From the NCBI RefSeq assembly GCF_963678635.1, contig NC_087070.1, positions 10,202,539-10,266,538 of the forward strand: a stretch of DNA of 64,000 bases. Direction: 5' to 3'. This DNA comes from Symsagittifera roscoffensis (taxonomy: Eukaryota > Xenacoelomorpha > Acoela > Convolutidae). The first letter of the stretch is position 1; the number at the start of each line of letters is the position of its first letter. Made by a program: the position numbers and the translations under genes. Below are positions 22,208-34,860 of the stretch, one piece after another. Below the pieces are notes generated by a model. That model made no database searches, was not told the origin of the DNA, and saw only the letters and a program-made list of their open reading frames with translations.

Positions 22208-25200
22208 TTACCTAAATAAAATAATGATAAAGTATTGATGGAAATTTTAGTGCTGATTGAAATTATCCGGACAAAACGGAAAAACAACTTGAAATTTGAA
22301 GCGCGTTTTTCTCAAATTACGTTGAGTTTGGGTGAAAATTGATGAACAGGCTGAAAATTCTACCAGAATTAATAGGGCGCAGTTTGTTTTCAATTTTCGA
22401 GCCCAATTTTTTTTCGCCGAGGCTCAACACAATTTGAGAAAAACACTTGACTCAATTTGAGAAAAACAAGTTTTAGTTTCTGAGTTTAATGCGGTTAACC
22501 CGGATCATTTCATTCAGCACTGAATGTAATAATGTACATTTTTATAGCCTTAATATTGTTTCAGTGGAATGAGCCATATTTCTCTCAATTGTTCCAAATA
22601 AAGAAGAAAGTGGCGGAATATTTTTTGTTGTTGGGGGTATTTTTATTCAGACTAAAATCATTTTGTTAAATAACCATTTTTGACAGAAATTTTTATATAT
22701 CATTTGGAAGAAAACATCGTTGCCGTCATAAACTTGAAGCTATCGATGGTTTAAAAATCGCCAGATTGACCAATTGATGATAGCGATGATTCCAGTTTAT
22801 TTTTAACGCGTAAAATCAATCCAAGCTAATTTGAGATGTGTTTAAAAATCCAAATAATCTTCAAGCACACGCAGAATTCATGACGCGGGTAGTTTTCAAT
22901 GAGCGAGGGGAAGATTAGGGAAAACAAATAAGTTTTATCAATTTTTGGTTAAAAAGTCATTGCGACAACAGAGCCGCCATTCAGGGCTTCAACTTGATTG
23001 CCGTTGTTTCGTTTTGTTGTTCCGCCCACACTGAGGTTTTGTGCATATTAATTGTTAATAATCGATTTTCGTATTCAAAAATTTCGCCATTACAATTACA
23101 ATTACACTTTAGGACCAGGCATCACCTTTTTTTTAAACACGACTCTTCTCATTTTAAAGACCCAACTAAATATTCTCATACTTTCCAATTAGTTATTCAC
23201 AAGTGAAAAGAAGGAACTTTGAATTAGATTGTTTTATTCCGACCGACTTTGAATGCCTCAAAATAAAACCAAAGACATCAGTGTAATATGCCATCAAAGC
23301 CGTAGTGAGTGTGATTCAGAGTATATTTTTTTCCTATCTCTGATAAGTTTTTTTCTTTTTTTCTTAATGTTTTGATTGCCCGATTTCATCACTTTGGTCT
23401 ACTTGCACAGCAACTTGTTATTTTTTCTAATCTTTTTCTTTAGTACTTCATTCAATTTCTTTATTTGACCCGTCCGAACTCATAAATAATACATTTAAAA
23501 AATGAAAATGCGCGCATAGAATAGTTCGAGATTAATAAAATGTTTCATTGCTTTTGTTTATCTTGAAAATCAATTAAAAAGGCAATGGATCTACCGTTCA
23601 ATTCCCCCTTTCTCAAATCTTTTTCAGGGTAAACAAAATGGTTCCCAAGCTTATCACCCCGTGTTTTGTAACCCCCTTTTTCTTAACCCCCTCTCATATG
23701 ACCCATAATCAGATAACCCCACTACAATTTAACCCCTTTTTAAAACCAATTGTTAGAATCAAAGTGAAAGTTACTTGAAAAGGATTCGGAACCATATCGT
23801 CGGTAAATATCAAAGTTTTAATTGAGAAAAATTTTGCAAACCAAAATGAGTTAACATGCACGCTGCTAAATGCGTTTTAGATTTGAACAGAAATGACCTT
23901 GCCGATAGTCTAGACTTTGATATGAACTTGAAAACGAATCTGACCGACATGATTCAAATTGGTGCTTATACAAAACAGTCCAAAACCATTTGAATTTCCT
24001 GACCTTGATCTTTTGGCGCCGACAGAATTGATCTACGCTTTGAAAACTCAAACATGGGCTTAATTAAAGATCAAAGAACCAAAGTTGGAAGAATAATTCC
24101 GATGACAACCAAAGGCCACATGTTATAGTGGTTGAAGCGTTAGTCTCAAAATCTAGAGATCAAAGGATCGAATCCACGGCGGCACAAAAATTTTCCAATT
24201 TTCCAAAAAAGTTGAATTTCGGGTAAAAATGATAACGGGTATACCAAGGGTACAATAAATGGGTTAACCTTACAGGGTTGGGCGGAGGGAAAAGAAAAGT
24301 CAACACCTTGTATATATTTATTATTTTGCCGGTTTCAAATCGACTCGACACAAACGAAAAATCAAGGAAAATAATTAAACTTGGAAAAAATTTTATTGCT
24401 TGGCAATATAGATTAAATAGCAAATATTTAACTCAAGTTCGCCATAGCGCGAAAGAAATGCAAATCAGTTTTTTCTTCGTACACATGCATAATATTCTGC
24501 ACTTTTTCGTTGAGCACCCGGTATTTTTTCGTTTTTGTAAATATGTGCCCACTCGAGGCGTTATAAAATTAAGTTATAAAATATGGTCGCCTCGGATAAT
24601 AATCTACAGTCCTAGTTTAATGCTACAATGCAATTCGTTTTATTTAACAAGAAAGAATTGAAAGAGTAATTCAATTTGGGTAGTTGCATTAGTGCAAGAA
24701 TTGCATATCCATAAAAGTTTGTTGTTATCAGTACGTTACTAGCCCCGGGTTACCTGTCCATGGCAGTCCATCCCTGTAGCCATTCTTGCAGCCAGGCCTG
24801 GCCATGGTAAAAACCAGGTCAAAGTCTTGCAAGGATTACATTGGCTTTCCTGGATCCTTCTAAGAGTCCACGGCTGGATTTCAAAGAATTTTGAAAGGAA
24901 CCAGGGCTAGAATTCTAGGTTTCTTAGTTGAAATTTAAAATCGGCAAATGACTACAAACCTGGCTGAAAGCCTAAAAAATGTCTCGCGCGTTTTTTATTA
25001 GTTGCGTTTTTATACAAAAAGGTTTTGAAATTATTATATGCATGGATATGGGCTCTACGAGTGGTCACGCAAAAAAAAGAGATTAATTGTTTAATTCAAC
25101 AAAAAACCATAATCAAAATTGAAAAATTGTTCTTTGAGTATGGTAACCAATACTTTAGTAGACTTATCTCCTACTATTGAAAGTAAAATTTGAGCCTTTT

Positions 25201-26287
25201 AGCAGGCTTACATAATATCATTGATGCATAATTGATTAGGAGACATGAAAACAATTTTAGTCTGGAGTTGAGTTTCCCTAAAAAAAGGCAATTAGCATTT
25301 GGTTTTTCAATGAAACTTCTTCGTTTTCGGAAACAGAGCAAAGAAATTGGGCCGCTAACACTGATTGACGCGCAAGATAAACCTTGTGCTGGAAGCAATC
25401 ACAACGAGGCAAGCAGTCGCTACTTGCCAAAACCGCGTTTAAAATTAGCATTTGGAGTTGTTAACTGTTTGAGTATCTTGAAAAAAGCGTCTGCCAAATA
25501 GCCGGTTTGCTAAAAAATGTAGCACCACTGAATGTAAAACTTAAATTTATCAGATGGGCTTTATTCATAATAACTTTATTCTTAATAAAAGTATTCCATT
25601 AAAACCCGGTGTAAAAACAACCGAGAAGCAAAATAAAAACCTACACATTGCTAATTTAACTTAGTATTTGCAAAAACCTGAGAATTATTAATGTAAGAGT
25701 TCGATTTTTTCGGCTCGTTTGTATAAATTACACTTAACACTGTAAATTGATTCCTTGCTTGAATCGACTAAAGTTTTCGTTATGAAATTGAAAATATCTC
25801 TTAGGAGATGAAAAAAAATTCATTATTAAATATATGCTAGTATTTATGTTCTCATTTGAAACAAAGTGTTTTTTCTTATTTTGAGTGATTAAGGTGTAAG
25901 CTGTTGATCAAAACTTGAATATAGCGGTGAATAAAAAAAACTCGAAAAGTTAATTTTTCTGGGAGCCACCGCCTAGCGGGCTGTGTGTATGTATACGTAG
26001 CTAAGATTACTTCCTTCTTCCACAAACGGTACTTGGTTGCCTTTGCGTGTAAAGCTGTTTTGTCCTAAAAAACGTATCTTTATAGATCTTGTAATAAAAG
26101 GATATCTTTAAAGGAGGTTCTCTTGCAGAACCTTTTAAAAAGACGCAACGCGACTTTTAAAAAGGTCTTGCAAGATAACCTCCCTTGATCGACTAGGGTA
26201 ATGACTATCTTAACCCTCTAGATCACAAAAATGTGAGTTTTATATTGAGCTGAGTCTATTTTTAATTTTTTTAAAAAAAAATTTGAT
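22208..26287. other. AT-rich non-coding sequence with small motifs
   Basis: No gene is supported. Notable short features are about six AACCCC words at 23655-23745 and a tRNA-like segment at 24114-24186. Near 22600-22820 is a segment similar to 60510-60780: both have GAAAGT.(A/G)CGGAATAT followed by similar sequence and an AACGCG word. A 45-codon open frame from 23857 (+) has protein-like composition but no recognisable domain. Confidence 0.4.
24114..24186 (+). other. tRNA-like segment with Pol III A and B boxes
   Basis: TAGTGGTTGAAGCG (24126-24139) resembles an A box, and GGATCGAATCC (24165-24175) matches the B-box consensus at all but one base, at about the spacing of a tRNA. I could not pair a complete acceptor stem, and the anticodon loop would have eight bases. 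A tRNA pseudogene or SINE head is more likely than a functional tRNA. Confidence 0.35.
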
Positions 26288-26930
26288 TTGACTGTGCACG
26301 GCCTATGCTTCGACTGTGCTCGACTTTTGTTTCGACTGTGCTCGACTTATGTTTCGACTGTGCTCGACTTATGTTTCGACTGTGCTAATGCTATATTTCG
26401 ACTGTGCTCGAACTATGTTTCGACTGTGCCCGACCTATGTTTTGCTTGTGCTCGACCTACATTTAGACTGTGCTCGTGCTATGTTTAGACTGTGTTGGAC
26501 CTACGTTTTGACTGTACTCGACTTATGTTTCGACTGTGCTCGACGAATGTTTCGACAGTGCTCGACCTATCTTTCGACTGTGCTCGTGCTATTTTTCGAC
26601 GTGCTCGACCTGTTTGTTGTCTGTGCTCGACCTATATTTCGACTGTGCTCGACCTTTGTTTCGACTGTTCTCGACCTACGCTTCGGCTGTGCTCAACCTT
26701 TGTTTCGACTGTTCTCGACCTATATTTTGACTGTGCATGACCTATGTTTCGCTTGTGCTCGACCAATGTTTCGACTGTGCTCAACCTATGTTTTGACTGT
26801 GCTCGACCTATTTTTCGACTATGCTTCACCTGTGTTTCGACTTTGCTCGACCTATTTTTCGACTATGCTTGACCTATGTTTTGGCTTTCTTGACCTATGT
26901 TTCGACTTTCTTCACTATAATCGGGTTTGT
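26288..26930. repeat. 22-bp satellite array, about 29 units
   Basis: Units follow TTTCGACTGTGCTCGACTTATG. Because 22 is not a multiple of three, each frame cycles through three phases with a 22-residue period. This explains the 250-codon open frame starting at 26316. The unit aligns with the 21-bp unit of the 5.5-17 kb array: both have GAC-T-TGC, then GACTTATG. A shared origin is likely. Confidence 0.85.
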
Positions 26931-27257
26931 TTCGACTTTGTGCTGGAGTTAAAATTGAACCTCGTCCAAGGAATTTCAGTAGCAAAACTGCACTTTCTCG
27001 ACTTTCAAAGTCGAAACTTAAGTCGAGCAACTCGACCCGGGATTAACCTGAAAGTAAGAACAAAATAGGAAAGATTTTAAAATATATGGTTTTTCTGAGA
27101 AAATATGTTTAAGCAATTTAGATTAATATTTTGTTTGGGCGTTTTCCAAGTCATATTAACATTTATTTGGACTCAATTTTAAGCAAATTAAGGCTGACGC
27201 AACAATCAGGATTTGACAATATTTCTGTCCAGCAAGTTTCTTAGGGTTAAGAGAATA

Positions 27258-27594
27258 AGTGGGCGGATTTATGAGTGGGTGGACGCCCCCTCACAGGGAT
27301 TGAATCCCTTGCCGACCCAAAGGGTCTCCCTTTTGTACTTTTTCAGACATCCATTTTTGGCTGACGGGCCTTAAAATGTTTCAAAAAGTGCCTGAAAACA
27401 CTAATCTTGCCCTGTGTTTTCAACATTTTGCCTGCGGCGCAGAAAATATGGCCAAGACAGGTTCTTTTTAGTGCTTTGAGAGAGCTCGCAAAATGAGTTT
27501 GGTCGACCTAAAAGAAAGGTCGTCAAAATTTTTGAAGTCTTTTTTTTTATCCGCTTCTCTCCCCAATCTCGATAAAATTCTAGATCCGCCCCTG
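27258..27594 (+). mobile_element. Diverged hAT-like MITE (family 1)
   Basis: The right end reads CTAGATCCGCCCCTG and the left end GTGGGCGGATTTA. These match the inverted termini of the well-preserved copy at 57887-58311, in the opposite orientation. Interior words are shared with the other copies (GACCCAAAGGGTCTCCC, CCTGCGGCGCAGAAAAT, GAGAGAGCTCG). It has no coding capacity, and I could not find a target duplication. Confidence 0.75.
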
Positions 27595-28439
27595 ATATAA
27601 ACTATGATTAAGCAGAAAGACGAAATCGGAGCAGTTTCGCGTTGTCAGAAATTGCTGTTTGCAAAAATTCGTTATTTTTTATTGTTGTTTTTTTGGATGT
27701 ATATCTTATTTATAGTCCCGTTGTAATCCTTGGTCAAAGAAATTTTAGTTTGCGTAAGTGTCGTCTGATTTAGACTAATTTGAAATTTTGGCGTTACAAA
27801 CTGAAGATTTTGATTTCAAGTTGATTAATTTGATTTACAACTGTAAATTGTTCAGTACGTTTGAATTTTTACTGATGAATTGTTAAGCTTGTTTGAGCAC
27901 AGCGTGTGGAAAAAGAAAAACCTGACTGGACTGCCCCCATCAGAGCAAAAGTTTGACTTTTTCCCTTAAAAGCTGTGAAAATCATTTTTTCGTTTTTTCA
28001 AGTTCATCCTCTCTTACATTATATAAATTTTTAAATGGTCCGTTTTTTAGTAGTGTTATAAGATACGCAAATTCCTTAATCATCACGAGGCCGAACTCTG
28101 CGTTTTGTGAACTGTACACGGATTCGGCAACATGTCAAAATCAGATTTGTCGCGGCATCGGCAACCTTGCTTTATTCTTTTGCTCTTCTTTGCTGTTTTG
28201 GATTCCACAAGCAAAAAGCTAAAACACTGTACCGCTCAAAATTGCTCCAAAAATAGACAAAATTGCGGAACCCCAACAGTTTTTGCGAAATCCGGAACAG
28301 TTTTATGGAATCCACCAACAAAAAAAAGGTACAGTAAAAGTGATATGTTGCGGAATTCGCGAAACGTAGGCGGAATACGCGTTTTTTTGCAGGTTCTTGT
28401 AACATATATAGTTACCTCTTAATATTACATTTTTGAGTT
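27595..28439. other. Non-coding, nothing recognised
   Basis: Two overlapping open frames of about 90 codons (from 27953 and 28132) are present. They lack domains or splice context and are not supported as genes. Confidence 0.4.
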
Positions 28440-28735
28440 CACACTTTCCGGATCTCAAACACTAAAAAAATGAACAACTTTCCGATCTCATTTAGTGAAA
28501 CAATGAACAAAATTTTGATCTCAAATACTGAAAGAATGAAATTTTTCCCATATCAAATAGTGAAAAATTAACACTTTTTTGGTCTCAAATACTGAAAGAT
28601 TGAACAACCTTCCGATCTCAAATACTGAAAGAATGAAGAGTTTTTTGGTCTCAATTACTGGAACAGTGAAAAATTTCCTTTTTCAAATACCAAAAAATGA
28701 ACACTTTTCCGGTCTCAAATCCTGAAAGAATAAAA
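28440..28735. repeat. 33-bp tandem repeat, about nine units
   Basis: The word GATCTCAAA or GGTCTCAAA recurs at about 28451, 28484, 28517, 28550, 28581, 28614, 28647, 28680 and 28711, a spacing of 31-33 bases. Each unit also carries TACTGAAAGAATGAA. Units are moderately diverged. Confidence 0.8.
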
Positions 28736-30603
28736 ACAAACTGATTCAAGCTATTTCGTTTGTTATAATGCTGAGTAAAAACGTACATCCAAACACTAAA
28801 AAGGTACATGCACAGTTTTAGTTGAACAAGGGTTGAAGATTTGTTTTTGGATTCATCATTTGCTTGTTAAACTTTTAATAGAAGCTTTTAACTTTTCACG
28901 CAATGACTGGTTCAGTTCAGTATAAGAAACCAAAGCTACGATCCACTTAGAATAGAGTAGTTCGCTTACGTTTACGGAATCCGCTTTCCTCTTGTGAAAA
29001 ACGCTTACTGTTGCGTATTCCAGAACAACTAGCAGGATTCGTTTGTTGCAGAAATCGCTAAGAAACAAATATGCCGACAAAAATCACGGTTAAGGAATTT
29101 GTACGCGGAATCCATCGAAATGTGGTAAGTGGAACCCACTCACATTTTGAAAAATCTCTATAGACTTGTGTCTGGTATCAGGAGCACACGGTCATCAAAT
29201 TGTGCGCCTATCTAGTGTACAGTTTGGCCTCGCAATGATTCAATATGGCATAGTTTAGTTCACACTTACGCTCAAACCGAACCAAATATATCGTGCCTAA
29301 TTGTCCCAACTGGTAAACAGTTAACTTCAGATATTTTTTTACAGTTTTACAGACGCAAAACGGTTAGAAATTTAAATTTTCTCACGAAAAAAACATCCGG
29401 AACACAACCGCTTTATCATTTGTTCGAAAATTAAAACAATTATTCTCAATTTGTTAATAATTTTTTTTTCAGCTGTAGTTTCAGGTGATTCAAATTTTTT
29501 GAGCAAAAGTTAATCCATTTGAAAAAAAAAAACAAAAAAATTTAATTTTTCGGGTCTTTCACAATACACTCGTGAACTGCAATGTATATTTATTGTCTAC
29601 TCACTGTTCTGAATAATAAGACGCAATGAAATTCAGTTTGGATTGTTAAGCGATCCATAAGTTTTGACAAATCCAAAAAAACTGCTAATTCTGCGTGCAT
29701 TAAACCTCACAAAAAATATCCTCGATTGAAACATTTTTTCGTATTTGAAATTAATCAAAAACCAACCGCTAAAAATTGTGTGTTTGAGAGGTGAAAAACG
29801 TCTGTGCTTTTTTGCTACTCTGTCAAATTTTTGGGTTCAGTGCTCCATATGGTTTTTTCAGCGAAGTGGCGTAAAATTTGATTTCATTTTCATATTTCAA
29901 GTTTCAAGTTATGTTATAGATTTTCGATCAGCCATGCTATGTATTAACATTGGGTTTAGAATCTACAAAATATTAAGATAGGGAATAGAAATTGTAAAGT
30001 TTCACCGGTAATTGGTAAGATAATGATAAGAAAAATGGTATTTTTGGATTTTCTGCTTAGAAATCTTGAACTTTTAGGGAAAATCTTTGGCGCGCATTAT
30101 ATAATTGATGAATATCATTGTTGTAGATTGTAGAATGAAAGTATTACTGAATGTTTTTTGGGTTCATGGCAAGTCAAGGCTAGGAAGGTTGCGCAGAACT
30201 TGAAAAGTTGTTTCCTTTTTCTATGAAAAAAAAAACAAAATCTGAAATCTGAAAACTTCAAATCACGATAAGATTTGATCCAATTTGAGTTATAACTTGT
30301 TTTATATGGTGTTTTAAATACCTATGTTCTTTTTAGCGGAAGGTATATGGAAATCTACTGAAACTGATTTAGAATCCTGCTCAAGGTTTTTGTGAAAAAA
30401 AATATAAATTACGAAAAAAGTGTTTAAATCACTGCATTGTTTTTTGAGTTTACAGCAACTTCATAGTAAATAATCATGAAACCAACAAACAACCACATCA
30501 AATATAAGTTTATCACAATACATTAGTTTTACCAAGTTTAAAAAAACTCCGTCAGCTTGAACTTGTCTCTTTGGATAAAAACAATAAGTCCTTTTTTCTG
30601 ATC
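28736..30603. other. Non-coding, nothing recognised
   Basis: AT-rich sequence without supported genes. A segment at about 30240-30330 is partly repeated at about 30890-30980 (both include CTTCAAA, a GATTYRATCYAATTTGAG word and a following TGTTTT), indicating a small diverged duplication. Confidence 0.4.
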
Positions 30604-30870
30604 CTATTTTGCAGCCATATGATTTGCCGTTTTAAATCCTCTGATTACTGACGTTGGGTTGATTGCTTCATCTAATACTCTCCTAAACTTTGCTAAAAGT
30701 CCCTCTTCAGAGTCTTCTAGAGCCCGTTTGCTTAATCCTTTGCAGCTAAATTTAAACTTGTTTGACTTGTAGACATAGCAGCAAAACCTTGTGATTTAAA
30801 ACATAGCAGCTTGCACACTTAAACTCCTCGTTAAAACATTCAGGCTCCCGTTTTTTGTGCTTTTCTGTGA
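30604..30870 (-). pseudogene. DNA polymerase B C-terminal relic (Maverick/Polinton)
   Basis: From 30774 down to a TAG at 30606-30604 the minus strand reads continuously. It contains KFKFSCKGLSKRALED, then LLAKFRRVLDE, then TSVIRGFKTANH. These have the character of the extreme C-terminal part of the family B DNA polymerases carried by Polinton-type elements. A short stretch in another frame just upstream (CYVLNHK, about 30830) looks like the preceding piece after a frameshift. Only the tail is present. Polymerase exonuclease and palm motifs were not found further upstream, where capsid relics lie instead. Confidence 0.6.
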
Positions 30871-31794
30871 GTACTTTATCAAAAAAAATCAATAACTTCA
30901 AAACCCCGTAAGATTCAATCTAATTTGAGCTATGACATGTTTTTTTATATAAATTTTTAAGTATTCATGTTGAATCTTGGAGGACGAATACTGAAAATTT
31001 AAGAAAAAAAAGTGTTAATGGGATTAGAATTAAAATATAAAGAAATTATCTAAAATACTGCCTTCCTTTGGAAATTTTTTGCAATAATTTACAATTACAA
31101 ATATTAACTGCCTTTTGCATAAAACTATTTATAAAACTCAAAACAAGCAATTATTTACTATTACACAATTTTCTGGTAGAAATTAAAAAGAAAAAGTCTG
31201 ACTAATTTGCGTAATTCGGGAAATCATTTGACGATAGTTTTCTAAAAAGGAGTGAGTTAATGCTTTTTTGCACATAGAGTCGGCAAAGTGGTAAGTTTTG
31301 TCCCATGAAGGACTCATGATCCGGTGTTCTCTTCTCTCAATGCCTGGAGTTGAGTAAATTATTGCAAAAGGGTATTTTTTTTTGTTTGTTGAGGAGCATC
31401 ATCAGAGAAATAAGATCCAATGTACTTGAATCTGAGCTCAGAAATTCTTTCAATAAATTTTACGAGCAAAAAGTTATGCATTTTTTACACTTGTTAGCTG
31501 ATTTACCACTGAAAAAGACAAAATAAAATTAGGAAAAAAAGAGATGATTTAGATGCATTTAGAAACTGAACTGACAAAGACCCATACACTTGTCTTCTGT
31601 AGTGAACAAGGTTTTTGAACACTGCTTTGAAAACTAGGTTGTGTAAATTTCTCGAAACTTTATTTATGCATCATTCAATGTCTATTTTACAATGAGATTT
31701 AGGTCCGAAGAAAAGAAGGATAGATAGTACAGCGAGAAAAAAAGTAAGAAATCCCGAAAAATCTACTGTTATTATACACACCTGAAAACTCAGG

Positions 31795-32949
31795 AAAACT
31801 CGTTCCTATTAGCGACACCTCCAATTCTGCCTATTTGAAGACTTGATAATGTCTTCCCAAAGACTTCTGTTATTTGCTCCAAAACAAATCGGAAAAACAT
31901 CTCCAATCTCAAGCTTTCTTCACAAAAATTATTGATGACGCAACTGTTCAGCTGCATCTTGTCAAGCAAAGAACTAGAAAACAGTGTCTTTTAAAATCTT
32001 GTACAGGACGAGCTTGAACTGCCTTGCTTTCACTGTTTGAACATTGGGGCAAAAATGAAAAATTACATCTAAATAAATAAAAGCTCCTCCACCTCGAATA
32101 AAAAACAAATATCAAGAAAATCTGGTGATAGCGGAAAGATGATCACAAAACGATCCCGCAGCAGCTGAATTTGTATACATTGCAGCTGCTAGACTTCTTA
32201 TTGGAACGTTATTGAAGAAATTTTCCTGTATGAACTGTTTTTGATGGAATGATAATTGTTCTTGATATAGTTTCCATGTAATTGTTTTAGGTTCCATTGC
32301 AAGTTCTGATGAATAGGTTCAACTACTTTTTTTAAAAAATTTTTGTAGTAGAGCGAAAAATCACCAATTTGTAGTTATTTGGATTATCAGACAACAAGGT
32401 TTAAGCTTAATTCGAACTTTGGTTTATGATATTGAATATTATTCTGAAGTAAAAAAAATCAATGGCAAGCCTCCCATAGAGTGAAAAATTAACACTAGTT
32501 CTAAGAAATTGCTCTATCAGTGTAAAGTAGTGCATCAAATTCGTTCGCGTTTTCTTCAAAACTATATCCATGAAAGCAAGAATTCCTTTTTCACTCATTG
32601 CTGTTGTTCGAAATTTGTGTTTTATGAGGATATAATCCATTGGCGTTGTAGGCAATTGTATTGTTTAAAAAAATGAAATTTTGATAATAGAGAGTATACG
32701 TGATTGTCAACATAAGTTAAATAAGGTCAATTTTCCTCATCTGAGTATTCCTTTGCTTTTGCATTTCGTTCTGCTTTGTCTTTCTTGAAAATATCAAACA
32801 ATCTTGCTCTGATTAATTATGGCAAAGATGAGACTACGCATATCCAAATAGAGCTTAAAGTCTGGATCAATATCAACTTCAAAACCGCTTTCATCTAAAT
32901 ATGTACTGAGAAATACTTCTTCCGTGTAAATTGAAATAATTGTTTCCAT
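31795..32949 (-). pseudogene. Major capsid protein relic (Maverick/Polinton, F54H12.2-like)
   Basis: The relic opens with an ATG at 32949 and a 51-codon frame (SIYTEEVFLSTYLDESGF, then EVDIDPDFKLYLDMR) to a stop at 32794. Further blocks are in changing frames: AMSEKGILAF and FSLYGRLAIDFF (32655-32407 frame), then FIQENFFNNVPIR and MYTNSAAAGSF (32297-32112 frame), then C-terminal sequence to about 31795. These blocks are co-linear with the major capsid protein of the F54H12.2-type Maverick/adintovirus group, a jelly-roll shell protein. At least three frameshifts and an in-frame TGA near 32.75 kb disable it. The 3' third is duplicated at 35345-35884. Confidence 0.8.
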
Positions 32950-33617
32950 AACTGGTTTTTGGTTTTATCAAATAACTCCAGAAAAGAGTTTGTAAAAAGC
33001 CTTGTACCAAAAATGGCTAATATGATTCAAATGCATTTTGTATTGTTAAAAAAAATTTTGCGAGAGCAACTGTTTTCGACATAATTTTTCGAAAACTTGA
33101 TCTGGTTCTATTAGTTCTACCCTTGTAATTTTCCCACGTCCCATCTGTTTCCAAACCGTTTCCTGTTCTAAAACGTTTGCAATTGTTTATACTTTTTTGG
33201 TCTACTAAACTTTTCTTAACGCTGGAGCACCAATTTCAAAACAATCTGTTTCAATTCTTTGTGCACAGCTGGGCTATTTACTTTTTAATAAAGGGTATCG
33301 CGGTTCTCCCGAGAATTTGCGCAGAAACACTAAAATTTCTTTCACGCTCTGCATGTCCAAAAAAACGGAATGATTAAGCTGAATTTCTAGAAACTACTTC
33401 GATTGAAATTTTATTCGAAACTGATTAATCGAAACTCATTGGTATTAAAGGACAATGCTTGTCTTTTCTACGTATACAAAAGGGAATTTTGTACCTTTAC
33501 CATCCCTTAGTTCTATCTTGATACCTTGATAAGAGTTTTTCTGACTACTTTTTAATCCGTAAATTCTTTGCAAATGAAAAGAAAACAATGCAGTAAAGGG
33601 ATATTATAAAACCTACC

Positions 33618-34162
33618 ATATCATATTCTTTAAAAAGACTAAATTTTATCAGAGCTTGTGCTTCTATAATATTGTAAGAAAACTGAATATAATGTGGTCT
33701 CTCACTCAAAACAACCTTTGTCTGATTTTGTTCCTTGTCTCAAACAAAAACCTGACTCAAATCATCTTATTGAATAAGAAACACCGATTGGTCCTCAGGT
33801 ATAAGAACAGCTAACTTATATATAATTTTATATGCTGATACATAAGTTCGATTATCTTTTAATGCTTGTGCAGCTAATCGTTCTCGAGTTTCGTTGTTCG
33901 CGGCTCTAACTATAACAACCATAGTTGGATGCAACCCAGGTTCAATAAACTTCGCTTCAACCTTCCTATTGTCTTTGTCTTTGAAACTTTCTCCTCCATC
34001 TATCAACGTGAAATTGTCTTGGAGTGCAGTTTGGTACAAAGGCCGGCAGGATGTTTCTGATTTAGCAACCGCCCATTCTCTTTTCAATTGGAATTTTAAC
34101 GAAAAGTTTGAAAAATTATTAAAACTATTGTTTTTAGTTTTGATAAAAGTTAAAAGAAGCAA
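33618..34162 (-). pseudogene. Minor capsid/penton-like protein relic (Maverick/Polinton)
   Basis: A 131-codon frame (34162-33767) contains REWAVAKSETSC, NFTLIDGGESF, EAKFIEPGLHP and IPEDQSVFLIQ, then a TAA. The same frame resumes after the stop with EQNQTKVVLSERPHYIQF and fades near 33618. The layout, with a REWAVA-type start and a PEDQSVF stretch, matches the second conserved protein found beside the capsid gene in F54H12.2/F54H12.3-type elements, thought to be a minor capsid or penton protein. It lies upstream of the major capsid relic and downstream of an integrase relic on the same strand. The N-terminal ~40 codons before REWAVA look degraded. I first considered a glycosyltransferase and rejected it. 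Confidence 0.65.
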
Positions 34163-34334
34163 TAGAAACGAACTCGATATTGAAAAAATTCATGCGCCGG
34201 AAACTAGCTGAAAACTAGCTTGATAGTAAAAGAATAACTAAAAACTGGATTTTAGAGCTATAATAAAAAAAATTAACCTTTAGATTTTCCTCATCATTTT
34301 ACTCCAAAAATGCATGCGTAAAATTGGTTTTTTT

Positions 34335-34860
34335 TATTTTTTCAAATGTCTATTGAAATGAAAAAGGTCAGCTTCCTTGACATCTGAAAGTGAATTTCCA
34401 ATAGATCTATCAATCCAAACTTTCATTGTAGACACAAAATATAAAAACTTTGTAACAAATTGTTCACCATGATCTTCGATGTAGAGGTATATGTTTCAAT
34501 GACTGAATAGCTCTCTCTGAAAATGCAGCTGTTGATAACTCATTGTTTTCAAACTTCAAAATTTTTTGTTTTGCAAAAATTTCAAAGAATCTTTGCATTT
34601 TCTGTTCCTTTGTCAACCCAAAAACTCTAGGAGTGTTTTTTCCAGAATTGGTTTTGAAAGCTTGCAAAGTGTTTTTGGCATAACTTGTTTTCTTTGTTTG
34701 AATTCCAATAAATCGCTGAAGAGCCAGCAAAAAGTAATTAACTCTATAGTTTTGACTCGCTAGCTTGTCTACAAAAACCAAGTTTGCACCCCAAACATCT
34801 TTTAGATTTTTTGGAAAGCTTGAGTTTTTCTGAAACGTATGATTGGTGGTTCAAAATGTT
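34335..34860 (-). pseudogene. Integrase relic (F54H12.3-like, Maverick/Polinton)
   Basis: Minus-strand fragments in all three frames form an rve-type integrase core and tail: NLVFVDKLASQNYRV near 34780, VDKGTENA near 34610, SERAIQSLKHI near 34500, then IEDHGEQFV and RSIGNSLSDVKEADLF down to about 34340. DKG with surrounding residues would correspond to the second catalytic aspartate region. It is frameshifted several times. The 5' end before about 34860 is not recognisable. Confidence 0.75.

Noticed and set aside
26316..27068. 250-codon open frame with FRLCST/YVSTVLD repeats
   Set aside because: It is generated by the 22-bp satellite cycling through the three frames.
28440..28735. CRISPR-like array (regular 33-bp spacing)
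   Set aside because: Whole units are repeated and diverged without unique spacers, and the genome is eukaryotic. It is an ordinary minisatellite.
33767..34162. Family 31 glycosyltransferase exon
   Set aside because: The VIVRAANNETRERL stretch gave a passing resemblance. The rest of the frame and its position between integrase and capsid relics fit the minor capsid-like protein of Maverick elements better.
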